Assembly (NCBI GenBank): GCA_009809945.1
Contig: WTPW01001072.1
Span: forward strand, 70,194-134,193
Length of the DNA stretch: 64,000 nucleotides
From: Gigaspora margarita
Taxonomy: Eukaryota; Glomeromycota; Glomeromycetes; Diversisporales; Gigasporaceae
Direction: 5' to 3'
A program made the position numbers and the translations under genes. Under the pieces are notes generated by a model. That model made no database searches, was not told where the DNA came from, and saw only the letters and a program-made list of their open reading frames with translations. Below, piece after piece: positions 35,144 through 45,946 of the stretch. Position 1 is the first letter of the stretch. Each line of letters opens with the position of its first letter.

Positions 35144-35770
35144 AATATATAATAAAATATGTAATATTGAATAAAAATATATATTTAATTTTAAAATAAA
35201 TTTAAAATATAATGTATAATAATAAATAAAAAAATATAAAATTTTATATTGAATTGCTAAAACATGCAAAACCATTTGAAAACGTTGCAAAACTATGATT
35301 ATGTGAATATGTATATAGGGATTGGAACTGCCTAAAATTTTTCTTAATCGTTTAATCGTTTAACCGTTTAACTGTTTAATTTGGCTGGCATTAAAATAAT
35401 TCTGGCCCAGGACCAACATAATTCTGCCCGAAACTATAGAGCAATTTTTAAACAGTTAAACAGTTCCAATCCCTATATGTATATCATTTATTGTAATAAT
35501 ATACAAAATATACCTTCTGCGATCCTGAAAAGGGGATAATTAGGTACAGGGTTGCATTGTTTTATTTGCCCTATTTCGCAATATTTTGCAATATATTTCA
35601 AAATATTTCAAAATTTATTTCAAAATATTTTGGAAGAAATATATACCGAAATCTTTCGATAGATTGTGATTCTTTCAAAAGATTTCGCATCAATCGCAAT
35701 TCTTTCAAAAGATTTCAGTATGCAATTTCTTTTGAAAGATTTCGTATATTTATTTTGCTGATGACAGTTT
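33736..35770. repeat. TTTCGAAAGATTT and T-rich low-complexity block
   Basis: Contains clustered CGAAATATTTCGAAATATTT words (33720-33830) and CTTTCAAAAGATTTCG words (35580-35750) at its two ends. Between them lie long T tracts and two tandem ~300-bp units (34500-34745 and 34795-35060) sharing AATAGCTAACTGCRGRGTGA and AAATAAGCATRTAGGACTAG. Also holds TTTGCAAGAAC words (34090-34460). No real gene. Confidence 0.6.
35079..35138. repeat. Poly-T tract
   Basis: Nearly uninterrupted T from 35079 to 35138, broken only by GG at about 35099-35100. The exact length is unreliable in most assemblies. Confidence 0.8.
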
Positions 35771-36004
35771 AGTAATTTGTGGTATTAATTTGAAATTTCT
35801 TAATACAATCATAACACTAGCATTTTATTTTCGCTTGTTTATTTTTATGTTATTTCTGGATCACATGCTAATACCAAGTCCAGAAGCATTAATCAGTCAC
35901 AATTTGCCAGCTATCATTCTAAAATTTCTTTTGTAACTAAATTCGTGATATTTGCTTGCTGTTATACTTTATATCCTCTAATCTAAAAAATAAATGAGTA
36001 TATA

Positions 36005-36184
36005 TGTTGTGCCCCAAATGCAAATCGGCCTAGTTGTCAATTGGGACAGCCCAGATGTCAATATTTATAGCCAAAATAAAAAACTGGCCTAATCTAACCC
36101 TAACCTAACCCTAACGTTCAGGCTAAATTAATTTTTAATTTGGCCAGATTAACAACTGGGCCGATTTGTATTTGGGGCACAACA
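36005..36184. mobile_element. 180-bp MITE with TGTTGTGCCCCAAATGC ends
   Basis: The left end TGTTGTGCCCCAAATGCAAA mirrors the right TTTGTATTTGGGGCACAACA. Flanks are TATATA on both sides. It contains CTAACCCTAACCTAACCC in the middle. No coding capacity. Confidence 0.75.
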
Positions 36185-37970
36185 TATATATACTTTTTGA
36201 TGAAACAAAATCATGCTCAGATAAAATTTAAGTTACCATATTGAAGGGATCTATTCAATTATGTTCACTTCTATAGATTTAGATTAAATTTCTTTTAAAT
36301 TATCAGCATTTTCATTTTCTATTTATTTATATGGTTACATTCTGATACCAAACTTGAAAGTATTATATAAGTTTTGTAATTTATACAGATTTCATTCTTT
36401 TTTGAATCCAATAAATGCATGTAATTAGAAAAAGTGCAGTTACAGATATGCATTTATGAAATATAATATATTTTATTAGGAAGGATGCACTTATAATGAT
36501 TATATGCTACATTAGGGCGCAAGTTAGTTCAGAACACTCATGTGCACTAATTTGAGACCACTTAAACTCTTTTTGAAGGTTTTGGTTTTCAAAATAATGG
36601 CCACAAGCATTATTTTGCATCATATAGTATTTAGTTACTCTATATATATTATCTTCCAACTGCATGTCTATGAATATAATTTGTAAGTATATAATGTAGT
36701 ATTGACAGATAAACAATTTTCAACTTTAAAACACATAATAATAAGCTTATATGACACACCAATATAAAAAAATAAATCTATTTAACCAGGCTTAGTTGGC
36801 CCAAAATTAAGCCCAGAATATATTTTGGGCCCAAGCCCAGACTAGCAAGTTATCTCGATTTGTTAAAAAAAATAAAAGCTGACAAAAAGAAACTGTATTC
36901 TTTAGTTTATAAATTATAAATATAATACTGGGTAGCACTCAGCAAAAGAAACAAAAATGATACTCTGCTTCAAATTAACTGCTATTGCTGTATAGATATA
37001 TATATATATAACCGATATATATTCATTTGATATTCAACTGTATTTGAATACTGGATCTGGTAAAATTTAGATTCTTAAAATAAAGCAAACAATGATTTTT
37101 CTTACTACAAATTTACCAAAATCTCTGTTTTTACAAAACCAAATTTTAATTAGTAAATTTCTGTCATACATAATTAGAACAAAAAAATTTTTAATAAACT
37201 TTGTGCTTTTAGATTAGAAATACAATATTTTAATTAGGTTTGAGTTGGTAATAAAATTTTATAACATGTAAAAAGAGTTTCATAAACTAAATTTTTAGTT
37301 ATAAATATATTGCATTATGGCTAGTGCAAAATTTTTTAACCATAATCTTGGGGTCCACATAATTTGCTTATATAATTTATAATTTGCTGTATACTTAGCA
37401 ATTACCAGAACATAATTCTGAACACGGTTCTAAATCAATCATATGACTTTATATCTAAGTCATATAATAGTTTGTTATATAGACATAGTTTTCAGCTGAT
37501 TAAAAAGAGTTTGAATGCAATATAAAGAAATTTAATATTTTGGTTCAGCACAACTAGCTTAAACTATTATAGAAAAATCTTTTTTGCCAAATCAGGTTCA
37601 CTATAACCTGAATTTAGTATAAGCAGGTTTAGTATAAAGAAAGTTAACTGTATATATTATATTTTAAATTAAGAAATATTATATTTATAATATCCATGTT
37701 ATATAACACTCTGCTATATAAACTAGGTTAGAGTTAGAGTTAAAAATAAAATTAAAGTTAGAATTAGAATTAGAATTAGAGTTTATAGTAAAATTGCGAG
37801 AGGATTATTTTTAGTTAATAACACAATAGGAGTTATACTAGTAAAATTTTAAGATATTTGAGAATTTTAGAAAGTGTTTTAATATAGGTATTATATAACA
37901 TGGTGTTATGAATAAAACTTTTCTTAAATTAAATATACATTTTTAATCAATATTATATATTTTATTATAT
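36185..37970. other. AT-rich non-coding stretch
   Basis: No gene or element with clear ends was recognised. A short GGCCCAAGCCC-like word cluster at about 36790-36845 echoes the hAT subterminal repeats. The 37730-37790 tract is a TTAGAATTAGAATTAGA simple repeat. Confidence 0.4.
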
Positions 37971-37978
37971 ATTATTAT

Positions 37979-38263
37979 CAGGATTAGCACAAACTGGTTA
38001 ACAGTCAAGCTTGGTCTGACCAATTTGACCAATTTGACCAGTTGGTCAAAGGGTTCAGTATTGGTCAAATTGGTCAAAGGGTACTTAAATATATATAGTA
38101 TATATATGTATATATATTTATATAATATATATTAATTTGTATACTATCTTCATTTTATTAATAGACCATACCATTTGACCAATTTGATCAGATCACTCAA
38201 CAAATTTGACCAGACTAGTTTGACTAGTAAATTTTTGGTCAATCAGTGATTTGACCAACCCTG
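37979..38263. mobile_element. hAT MITE 'Z' copy 1, 285 bp
   Basis: Ends CAGGATTAGCACAAACTGG and inverse CAGTGATTTGACCAACCCTG. Perfect 8-bp duplication ATTATTAT at 37971-37978 and 38264-38271. Subterminal TTGACCAATTTGACCA arrays at both ends. Copy 2 is at 41150-45399 in the opposite orientation. Confidence 0.85.
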
Positions 38264-38464
38264 ATTATTATATATTCTTTATGAAAAAAAATAAAACCAA
38301 AAAAAATCAAAACTGAAAAAAATTGAAACAACAAAAATAAACTGAAAAATAACAATATTATTTTTACTTTCATATTTTGTCATATAATACCATAAAAAAC
38401 TAGCCCTACATGCTTATTTTTGCTCATTTACAGTTAGCTATTATTTCATCTTTTGTTTTAACTA

Positions 38465-38780
38465 CTGTAAATTCTCAAAATAGCGGGGCATGGGAGTTAA
38501 TTCAAACTTTGCGCCCCCTAAAAATAGCATATGTGGATTCAAAATATCGCCCATGCGTGACCCATAATAACGCGCACCCTATATAAAATTATCACTTGTC
38601 AAATCCATTTTTTTTTTAATTTTTTATTATTTTTTTATATTTAATTTTTTTTATTTATATGTTTTTTTTATTTTATTAAAAATCAACACTTGTTTCAAAA
38701 TAACACCTATGGGCATACTTGAAATAGTATGAATATAGTCAAAATAGCGTGCCCCTGCTTGCTATTTTGAGAATTTACGG
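38465..38780. mobile_element. 316-bp TA-flanked MITE
   Basis: Ends CYGTAAATTCTCAAAATAGC with TA on both sides (38463-38464, 38781-38782), consistent with a Tc1/mariner or pogo-type element. The interior has AATAGCG words and a T-rich centre. Confidence 0.75.
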
Positions 38781-39323
38781 TATTGTATTTGTTTTGGCTA
38801 TTTTTTTTGTTTTTGCTATTATCTTCATTATTTGTTTTGGCTATTTCTTTTGTTTTTGCTATTATCTTCATTATGCTTTTTTTCTAAATACTTTCTAAAA
38901 ATAGTAGAGAAGTAAAAAAATAAAAGAACTATTTCTTAAAAATGCTAGTATTCTTGCAAATTGCTAGAAAAATCTAGTTTGTTCTTACAAAGTGCTAGAG
39001 AAGTTAGTGTTGATGTTTTTGTAAAGTGCATAAAATAACATACAGTGATACGTTATTTTACTGAAGAAGTCAGGAATAAATAATAAAATAATAATTAAAA
39101 AATAATAAAAAAAAAATAAATAAAAAAAATATAAAAAAATAGAGGAGCCCCCAAATCTTCATTTCTCTAAAACAAGAGTTCATGTTATTTCAAATTCAGA
39201 AATTGCCAAAAGCTAGATTAATATTTGCAAAATGCCAAAAAAGTCTAGGTTGGTTTTCTTGCAAAATGTTTTCACAAAGTGCCAGAATATAATAAGTTAA
39301 ATAAAAAAGAAATGAAACAAAAC

Positions 39324-39392
39324 CTTGCAAAAACTTGTAAAAACTTGCAAAAACTTGTAAAAACTTGCAAAAACTTGTGAAAACTTGCACTT
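39324..39392. repeat. 12-bp tandem array
   Basis: About six copies of CTTGCAAAAACTTGTAAAAA (alternating CTTGCAAAAA/CTTGTAAAAA). Confidence 0.8.
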
Positions 39393-39545
39393 AACTAAAT
39401 TAATTGTGTGTTTTTGCAAAGTGTCAAAAGTCTAAGTTGGCTTGCAAAATCAAAACAGTATTTCTGCAAAGTGCTAAAAAGTTGTTGCTTTCTTGCAAAG
39501 CGCTAGTGAAGTTAGGTTGGTGTTCTTGTAAAGTGCTAAAATAAA

Positions 39546-41149
39546 AAGAAAAAATAAAAAAATAAAAAAAAAAGATAAACAAAAAACAAATGAAAGATCT
39601 AATTATAAATAAAAGATCTAATCTGATTTTGCAATACAGAGCTTGTAGATTAATTTCAAATATAATCGAACTATTTTAAAAAGATTAGTCCAAGTAGTTT
39701 GTACAAAGGTTTTAAGATTTGATTTACTAATAATATTATCGTGAAAAAAACCCAACCGATTTAAAATGAATTTCACCTTTCAATACTATATTTGGTCAAC
39801 AAAAAAAAATACTGACCAACAAGGAAAAAAATTGCTGGATAAATTATTTTTGGATTTTGTAATTTATTCTCTTTCTTACTAAGATAAGTCTTAAATTCAG
39901 GGCTATTATCATTTTCTTTTAAGTTATATAGATCATAGCTAATTTTGGTTAGAAAGTGCTTATTTTTGGAAAATAACAATTATTACAGGGGTACTTATTT
40001 TTAGATATATTTATTTTTAGTGATTTACAGTTTTATGTTTTCTTAATTTAAGAAGAGCATATATTAAATGCATAAATAATGAACAAAGGGTAGAACTAAC
40101 CATTTATATAAATTCTAAATCTCAGATAAGTTTATACTCCAACAACTATGGCTATACTACTACTGCTATGTTTTACACTTCTTGAGTAATGTCTATATAA
40201 TTAAGCCACTAAGAATATATAATAATGCCTAATATTAGAAAAGTAAGATTAACATGGCTATAGTGATACAATTATAGAAGATATGTGATAACTTTAAAAA
40301 GTTTACCAATATGGAAGTGAGAAGCAAAGAAAAAAATTATTCATTATAGTATAATGATTGCTTATATTATAATTGCTTTTATATTTTAGCTATAATAATA
40401 TTTCTAACTACTTAGTTGCAGGACTCTTGTATAGAAACACATAATGGCAAACAAATTCAGTACTAAAAATTAGCATTTGTACCTAAGCCCATGCCAAGTT
40501 AAAACTATGTTTAATATAACCCTCTTTTTTTTGAGCCTCAAATAGAGGGAATAATAAATATCACTTAATATAAAAATTATATTAACTGTTTAAAAAAAAA
40601 TTTTTGCTCTATAGATCATTCATATAAAAAATTTAATGATCATGTAAATGATAATTTAGGTTTTCTTGGATGTATTTTGCTTGGAAATCACAGGACTGAG
40701 AATCATTTTTGTTACTACTAATCTATTTGGAAGTCATACTTGAACTTTAATATTAGTTGCACTTTCTTTTGATGCTGGATATCATTGCATTTCCTAAATG
40801 TTTCTTTGATTGTAGTTGTTTAATCAGTATTTAACGTTGTATGCATGTTTATAAAAAGCATTCACATCATTTAAGCCCAATTTTAGATCACAATTGAGAA
40901 CCCATAACAAAATTGATACAATAGCTAGAATTTTTTTACTCATATGCTCATTATTAATAATTGGATAAATCATATCCAAATTTATCTGAATCACATACAA
41001 ATATTAAAAATATAACAGTTTTATTATTGCTCAGATACTAACTAGTCAATTAGGAGTTTCTAACTAGTATCGGTCACAGTTATAACTAGTTATGACTGGC
41101 ATAACTTTTTACTACTTCTAAATATAATGCTCTTTTATTTGATAACAAC
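39546..41149. other. AT-rich non-coding stretch
   Basis: No gene, tRNA or element with clear ends was recognised. Confidence 0.4.
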
Positions 41150-41209
41150 CAGAATTGGTCAAATCACTGGTCAACCAAAAATTCACTAAGCAAACTGGTC
41201 TGGTCAAAT

Positions 41210-41448
41210 CAGGGTTGGCACATTTATCCATTGGAGTGAATGGAGAACAACTCCATTGGTATCACTCCATTGCTCCATTGAGAATAATTTGCGAATGGAG
41301 CCAATGGAGGCCAACTAGCTTAGAATATAGTATTTTTAATAACTAATAACTAATTCCATTGACTCCATTGGCTCCATTGGTTCCATTGGTTCTATTGGCT
41401 CTATTGATTTGCAAGTTTTTCAATGGAGTATATCCATTGCCAACCCTA
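41210..41448. mobile_element. hAT MITE 'Y' copy 2
   Basis: Ends CAGGGTTGGCA and inverse TTGCCAACCCTA, body rich in CTCCATTGG words. Perfect 8-bp duplication GGTCAAAT at 41202-41209 and 41449-41456, inside Z copy 2. Confidence 0.85.
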
Positions 41449-41560
41449 GGTCAAATTGGTCAAGTGGTCTGGTCAAATTGGTCAAATGGTATAGTCTATT
41501 AATAAAATAAAGATAGTATACAACTTAATATATACTATATAAATATATATGCATATATAT

Positions 41561-42338
41561 GACCTGCGGGCCAATAGCATAGCGGTTATGCTTCCAAATT
41601 GCAAATCAAAGATTGCTGGTTCAAATCTCCCTAGAGGCAAAATGGAAGAAACCAGCTGGTTAGGGAACAGAAACACCATGAAAAGACAGGGACCCAGAAT
41701 GTTATATGACAGACTTAATTGGGCAGTTGCCATTATCAAATCTGTAGCGGTGAAATAAAATGAGTCAGAATCTAATTTGGATTAACTAGTAATGGTACTG
41801 AAATTGATTTTTAAAAAAGGCCTATTTCATCTTCATTAGAGAAAATTAAAATTTTTTTATAAAGAAAAGCAAATAAAATTTATATAGATATGTTCCTTAT
41901 AATTTTGTTTATTCAAAAAAAGTATCAAATAATTTTGTCTTTTAAGTAAAATAGGTCAAAAACAATTTTGTTATCAAATTTTAATTTCAGGTTTTCAAAC
42001 TCAAAATGTTTTTGTCCTCATGTATAGGATTAATCGAAGTCACAAGACAATGTGAGACCTAAGTCTGGAAAGATACTATATAAACTCATAGTGCAAATGT
42101 TCTGAGGTATCATCTGTACCAACTTTTGATCTGGTGGTTTTGAGTATTCAGGCCGATTAAAGGTGGTGCTGGGAGAATAAATACTCAGTGCCCACTAGGC
42201 ATTTGAGCAGTCTGAAATAGGGCTAGCCAGATGTAAGGCTATATAAAAATAGTTTAATACATGTATCTGTGTATGTTTGTTGTATATAATGAATAAAGTA
42301 TTAAGCACATGTAAGCAACTAGTACAAGTTTAAAATAT
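41561..42338 (+). mobile_element. SINE with tRNA-Cys-like head, copy 2, 778 bp
   Basis: Head with A box TAGCATAGCGGTTA, anticodon loop TTGCAAA and B box GGTTCAAATC at about 41571-41630. The body includes TTAGGGAACAG and CAGGGACCCAGA, shared with copy 1 at 9726. Flanked by an 18-bp duplication ATATATATGCATATATAT (41543-41560 and 42339-42356), though this is simple sequence. The 3' end has no clear poly-A. It carries a GC-richer body at 42010-42240 of unknown origin. Confidence 0.7.
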
Positions 42339-42566
42339 ATATATATGCATATATATACTATATATATTTAAATAGGACCCGACATTTCTCATATAGGTCA
42401 TAAGGGCAGTGTCATTAAGGGGCATGCCATTTATTACATAATATTTTTTACTTAATAGCCACCCTATCCATGTATGGTGTGATTACCCTAATCTCAATTC
42501 TGATTGGTTAATATAACAACTAATATTTATAATATATTATATAAATATATATAATATTAAATAACT

Positions 42567-42676
42567 CTTGATCTACTGGTCCGTTTTGGATAATTTTACT
42601 ACCAAAATGTTCGTCTCAATAAGACGATTCTAACAAGCCCAAAATCATTAAAATTCAATCACAGGGTCACAAGATC
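42567..42676. repeat. Palindromic core module, copy P6
   Basis: TTGATCTACTGGTCCGTTTT, TTTTACTACCAAAATGTTCG, centre CGTCTCAATAAGACG, then a mirror ending in CAGGGTCACAAGATCG. Its inverted partner lies at 43844-43946. Confidence 0.7.
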
Positions 42677-42697
42677 GCTAAGGTTTTGTATTATTAT

Positions 42698-43776
42698 TTT
42701 TTTTTTTTCCCTTAGACAGTCTCGTAGTCAACTTTATTAGAATATTTTTAAATGCAAAAAATTCAGGAGTTACATCATTCTAATCTATAAGCACTACATC
42801 ACCCTGCTCTATTTTTCAAGAATACAACGTGCGACCTGCTGCACTAATATGATAAAACAAACAAAGTTTGCTATCAAAATTAGAAGGCGTTGTCAGACAG
42901 CCTAAATTAAAACCTTCTTCTCCACGCTTCTCGAGTAAAGGAAATTTGGAAAAAAAATAACATATAGAAAATAAGGAAAATATAAATGGGGGAAAACATA
43001 CACTACCTAAGCGAAAACCAAAGTATACGAAAACAAATGTCAAATGAAAAGAATGAAGAAAAAGGCAGAAATCAGGCTGTCGACAACGCTAATTTCGCCA
43101 GAAGCTATTTTAAAAATTATATGAAACCTCGCAATAGATTGCCTAGTATCATATGTACAGCAAAAACATATAGAAAAAAGCTGATAGAATATATATAAAA
43201 ANNNNNNNNNNNNNNNNNNNNNNNNNNNNNNNNNNNNNNNNNNNNNNNNNNNNNNNNNNNNNNNNNNNNNNNNNNNNNNNNNNNNNNNNNNNNNNNNNNN
43301 NNNNNNNNNNNNNNNNNNNNGAAGCCGCATTCCCAAAATAGAAGAGTAAACAATGCCGATCTTTTGGAGGGAGTAAACCAAATCGCCCACTTTTGTCAAA
43401 ATTTCGAAAGCCAAAAGAGCGCCGAGAGAAAGTACCAAAGTAAAAGGACTTTGAAAGAGTTACGCTATATAGAATAAAATATCTAACCAAGTATTTACTT
43501 CTGTTTTTACATCTATAAAACTTGACAAAGCTCCAGGTTGTTATGCCTACTACTTCTTTGCTTGGTAATACTAGAGTCCTCTGCCGGGAGACCTCTCCCA
43601 TAAGGGTTCGAGTCTTTTTCATCTCTATTTCAGTTACAACCAAGCATACAAGATTAGTCTTGAGTCCCAGCTGCTCCTAGTAGAGTTTTGTTTTGTGTTA
43701 GGTATGTTAACTATAGAGTTTTCATAGGTCGGCTTTCTTGAAATTTTGGTACAAGGGATCGTCGGAAAGAGTTATG
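42698..43776 (-). mobile_element. Retroposed insertion of unknown source, 19-bp duplication
   Basis: Bounded by a perfect 19-bp direct repeat TAAGGTTTTGTATTATTAT (42679-42697, 43777-43795). It begins with 11 T on the plus strand, that is a poly-A tail on the minus strand. Both features indicate LINE-type reverse transcription of a minus-sense RNA. The inserted sequence is GC-richer than its surroundings and contains a 119-bp N run. A minus frame from about 43643 reads EIEMKKTRTLMGEVSRQRTL but is cut by the gap and I do not recognise it. A tRNA T-arm-like word AAGGGTTCGAGTCTTTT lies at 43602-43618. Confidence 0.75.
43202..43320. other. Assembly gap (119 N)
   Basis: A run of N; its real length is unknown. 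It lies inside the retroposed insertion and interrupts any reading there. Confidence 0.99.
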
Positions 43777-43843
43777 TAAGGTTTTGTATTATTATATATA
43801 TAAATTTTAATATATATATGTATAAAAATGCAAAACCTTAAAG

Positions 43844-43946
43844 ATCTTGTGATCCTGTAATTGGATTTTAATGATTTTGGGCTTGTTAGAATTGTCTCAT
43901 TGAGACGAACATTTTGGTAGCAAAATTATCTAAAATGGACCAGTAG
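43844..43946. repeat. Palindromic core module, copy P7
   Basis: GATCTTGTGATCCTGTAATT, TTTTAATGATTTTGGGCTTG, centre TGTCTCATTGAGACGA, then TGGACCAGTAG. Inverted partner of 42567-42676. Confidence 0.7.
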
Positions 43947-43975
43947 AAAAAAAGTTACTTAATATTAAATAATAT

Positions 43976-44754
43976 ATAGCATAGCAGAAACTCGTATCTG
44001 ATAGATTCCGAAAGTGATGTTACACAAATTATTTATATGGACAATTGAAATTCTAATATATGATTGTAGTCTAAAACCTGGCATTTTCACGATCTATTTA
44101 TCTATAATAAGTTAAACTTAAGGTACACATGTTGATAAGTAAAATTTCTTCGTTTTGAGTGTCTTTAGCAGCAAATCTTTTCTAATCGTTTTCAATCGCT
44201 TTCCCCAGAGAGTTTTCATAAGAACAAAGGTAGGGCATTTGGTAATTGGCAGAGTTTATTGAGTTTCTACTACGTTTAAATTATGAAGCCAAACAATAGA
44301 TTTATAAATTGTTAAACCGTGAGTGTTATACTAACATAAAATTTTATACATTTATTAAACAGGCTACGCATTATAAATACTTTAACACGATTTATTTTAC
44401 CCGAACTATGACACATATATGTATTATATATCCAACTACCTCTAAGATGTAGTATAATAAATACGATGGGGTGATTTAATTACAGTAGTATAGACTATGT
44501 AGTAATAACATATTAGATATAACGTGTTTTCAGCAAAATCTAATGGTTAAAAAATATAATAAAAATTACTTAGTATTAAAATGCTTTACTTTTATTAGTA
44601 ATAAATTCATTTTTTTTACGTAATTCGCGTATCGAAAGAATTTTTAATTGATTTGATTGGTCAATAATCACGTTTGGATCTACATCAATTAGCCAATCAC
44701 ACAAATGTTATAACCCATGATTTTCTGTCAAAATACGAGTTTCTGCTATGCTAT
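43976..44754. mobile_element. ~780-bp MITE with AGCATAGCAGAAACTCGTAT ends
   Basis: Perfect inverted ends of about 23 bp containing AGCATAGCAGAAACTCGTAT. TA on both sides. The interior has ATTGGTCAATAATCACGTTT and ATTAGCCAATCACAC. No coding frame. Confidence 0.75.
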
Positions 44755-45496
44755 AATATATATATTATATATATATTATACCATATATAATGTAATATAT
44801 ATATTATATATATTATATATAGACGTGATCACCACCCTGACCCATGTATCCATGGTATAAATCACATGATAAATGGCACGCCCCTAATCATCTGATTATT
44901 TTTTATTAGAGGCCTACTCTCCTCCCCCTCTATAATATAGATTTGGTCAGGTTCCTATATATAATTTCAACATTTTTTATCCCCCTCTCCTTCTAAAAAA
45001 TCATCTGATTTTTGTCACTCCTCTAACTGGATTTTGGCCAATTTTGGTCTAATTTGCTAAAATAACAAAATCTATTTACTTTAATAACTTCTAATCTAGT
45101 AATTAGAATTGAATAAACTTTTTTTTTAGATGTGCCATACTGAGAGCTTTATTTTAAAAAAAGTTCATTCAAATTGGACCACTAGATGCCAAGATAATTG
45201 CCAAAAACTATTTTTTGCTTATTAAATTTTAGGTGTTTTTGCTGAAAAATTTCAAGTATAACCTCTATACTAGATGCCTGAGGCTCTATTTAAATACTCT
45301 TTGACCAATTTGACCAACACTAAACCCTTTGACCAACTGGTCAAATTGGTCAAATTGGTCTGGTTAAGCTTGACTGTTGACTAGTCTGTGCCAACTCTGG
45401 TAACAACATACTGTATGTAAAATTTATTTGTTTTTTTCTGAATTAATTCAAGTACTATATATGATTACTATGTTGTTGTATAATAATACTTATGAG

Positions 45497-45938
45497 TAGT
45501 GATTGTACTTAGCCAAAAAAGTATTACTCAATTAACCGGTAAGTAAACCCACAGGTTACTCAGGTAATCAATAAATATACCCAGGTATAAAATCTTACTC
45601 ATTATCTGAGTAAGCTGCCATGTGATTGGTTACATGAATTATTGTAGCAAATCAAATTTTACATTTGTTCTATTATATAATCCGTTTATTATAGTATCTA
45701 AAAAGCCTTGTGTTTGATGATACCTATTAGTTACAATTCATTATTAATATTTGATTACCTAGATATTATTTTGATCTTCCTACTTGGGTATTACCCAGGT
45801 ATATCTACTTGGGTATTACTTGGGTAAATCTACCCAGATATTACTCGGGTGAATCTACTCGAGTAACTACAGATATTATCTAGTTAACTAGTTAACTGCG
45901 AGTAACTTGGGTAATACCCGACTTAGATACAATCTCTA
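45497..45938. mobile_element. 442-bp non-autonomous hAT element
   Basis: Ends TAGTGATTGTACTTAG and inverse CTTAGATACAATCTCTA. Flanks CTTATGAG (45489-45496) and CTCATGAG (45939-45946) match at 7 of 8. Both subterminal regions carry arrays of TACTTGGGTATTACCCAGGT-type words. Confidence 0.8.
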
Positions 45939-45946
45939 CTCATGAG

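Larger units (their letters stand above)
38390..39545. repeat. Inverted counterpart of the 34-35 kb low-complexity block
   Basis: CTAGCCCTACATGCTTATTT and TTACAGTTAGCTATTATTTC at 38397-38450 are the reverse of words at 34675-34740 and 34980-35020. Many TTGCAAAGTGCTA words at 38930-39540 mirror those at 34090-34460. The two blocks may be arms of one large rearranged element. Contains a MITE (38465-38780) and a 12-bp tandem array. Confidence 0.55.
42418..44885. mobile_element. Foldback element with AGGGGCRTGCCATTTAT ends
   Basis: AGGGGCATGCCATTTATTA at the left mirrors ATAAATGGCACGCCCCT at the right. Each arm has CCACCCT-ATCCATG (left) or CCCTGACCCATGTATCC (right) and a palindromic core module (42567-42676 and 43844-43946). 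Two later insertions lie inside: a retroposed sequence (42698-43776) and a MITE (43976-44754). Target duplication unclear. Confidence 0.65.
42374..45287. mobile_element. hAT MITE 'X' copy 2, interrupted
   Basis: The left part AGGACCCGACATTTCTCATA matches copy 1 at 9249. The right part 45025-45283 matches 9285-9540. Perfect 8-bp duplication ATTTAAAT at 42366-42373 and 45288-45295. Split by the element at 42418-44885. Confidence 0.8.
41150..45399. mobile_element. hAT MITE 'Z' copy 2, host of a nested stack
   Basis: Ends CAGAATTGGTCAAATCACTG and inverse of GCACAGACTAGTCAACAG; flanks ATAACAAC (41142-41149) and GTAACAAC (45400-45407) match at 7 of 8. The element itself is about 300 bp but has been expanded to 4250 bp by insertion of MITE Y, a SINE and element X. 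X in turn hosts further elements. Confidence 0.8.

Noticed and set aside
35079..35290. Lys-rich frame across the poly-T tract
   Set aside because: Simple poly-A/T read as Lys codons.
41571..41640. A tRNA-Cys gene
   Set aside because: The anticodon and T-arm stems are mismatched and the sequence continues into a repeated body; it is the head of a SINE. The same applies at 9733-9800.
43595..43625. tRNA T-arm-like word AAGGGTTCGAGTC
   Set aside because: No matching acceptor stem, D arm or anticodon arm could be folded around it.
43149..43643. A 164-codon open frame
   Set aside because: It runs through 119 unknown bases, so its openness is meaningless.
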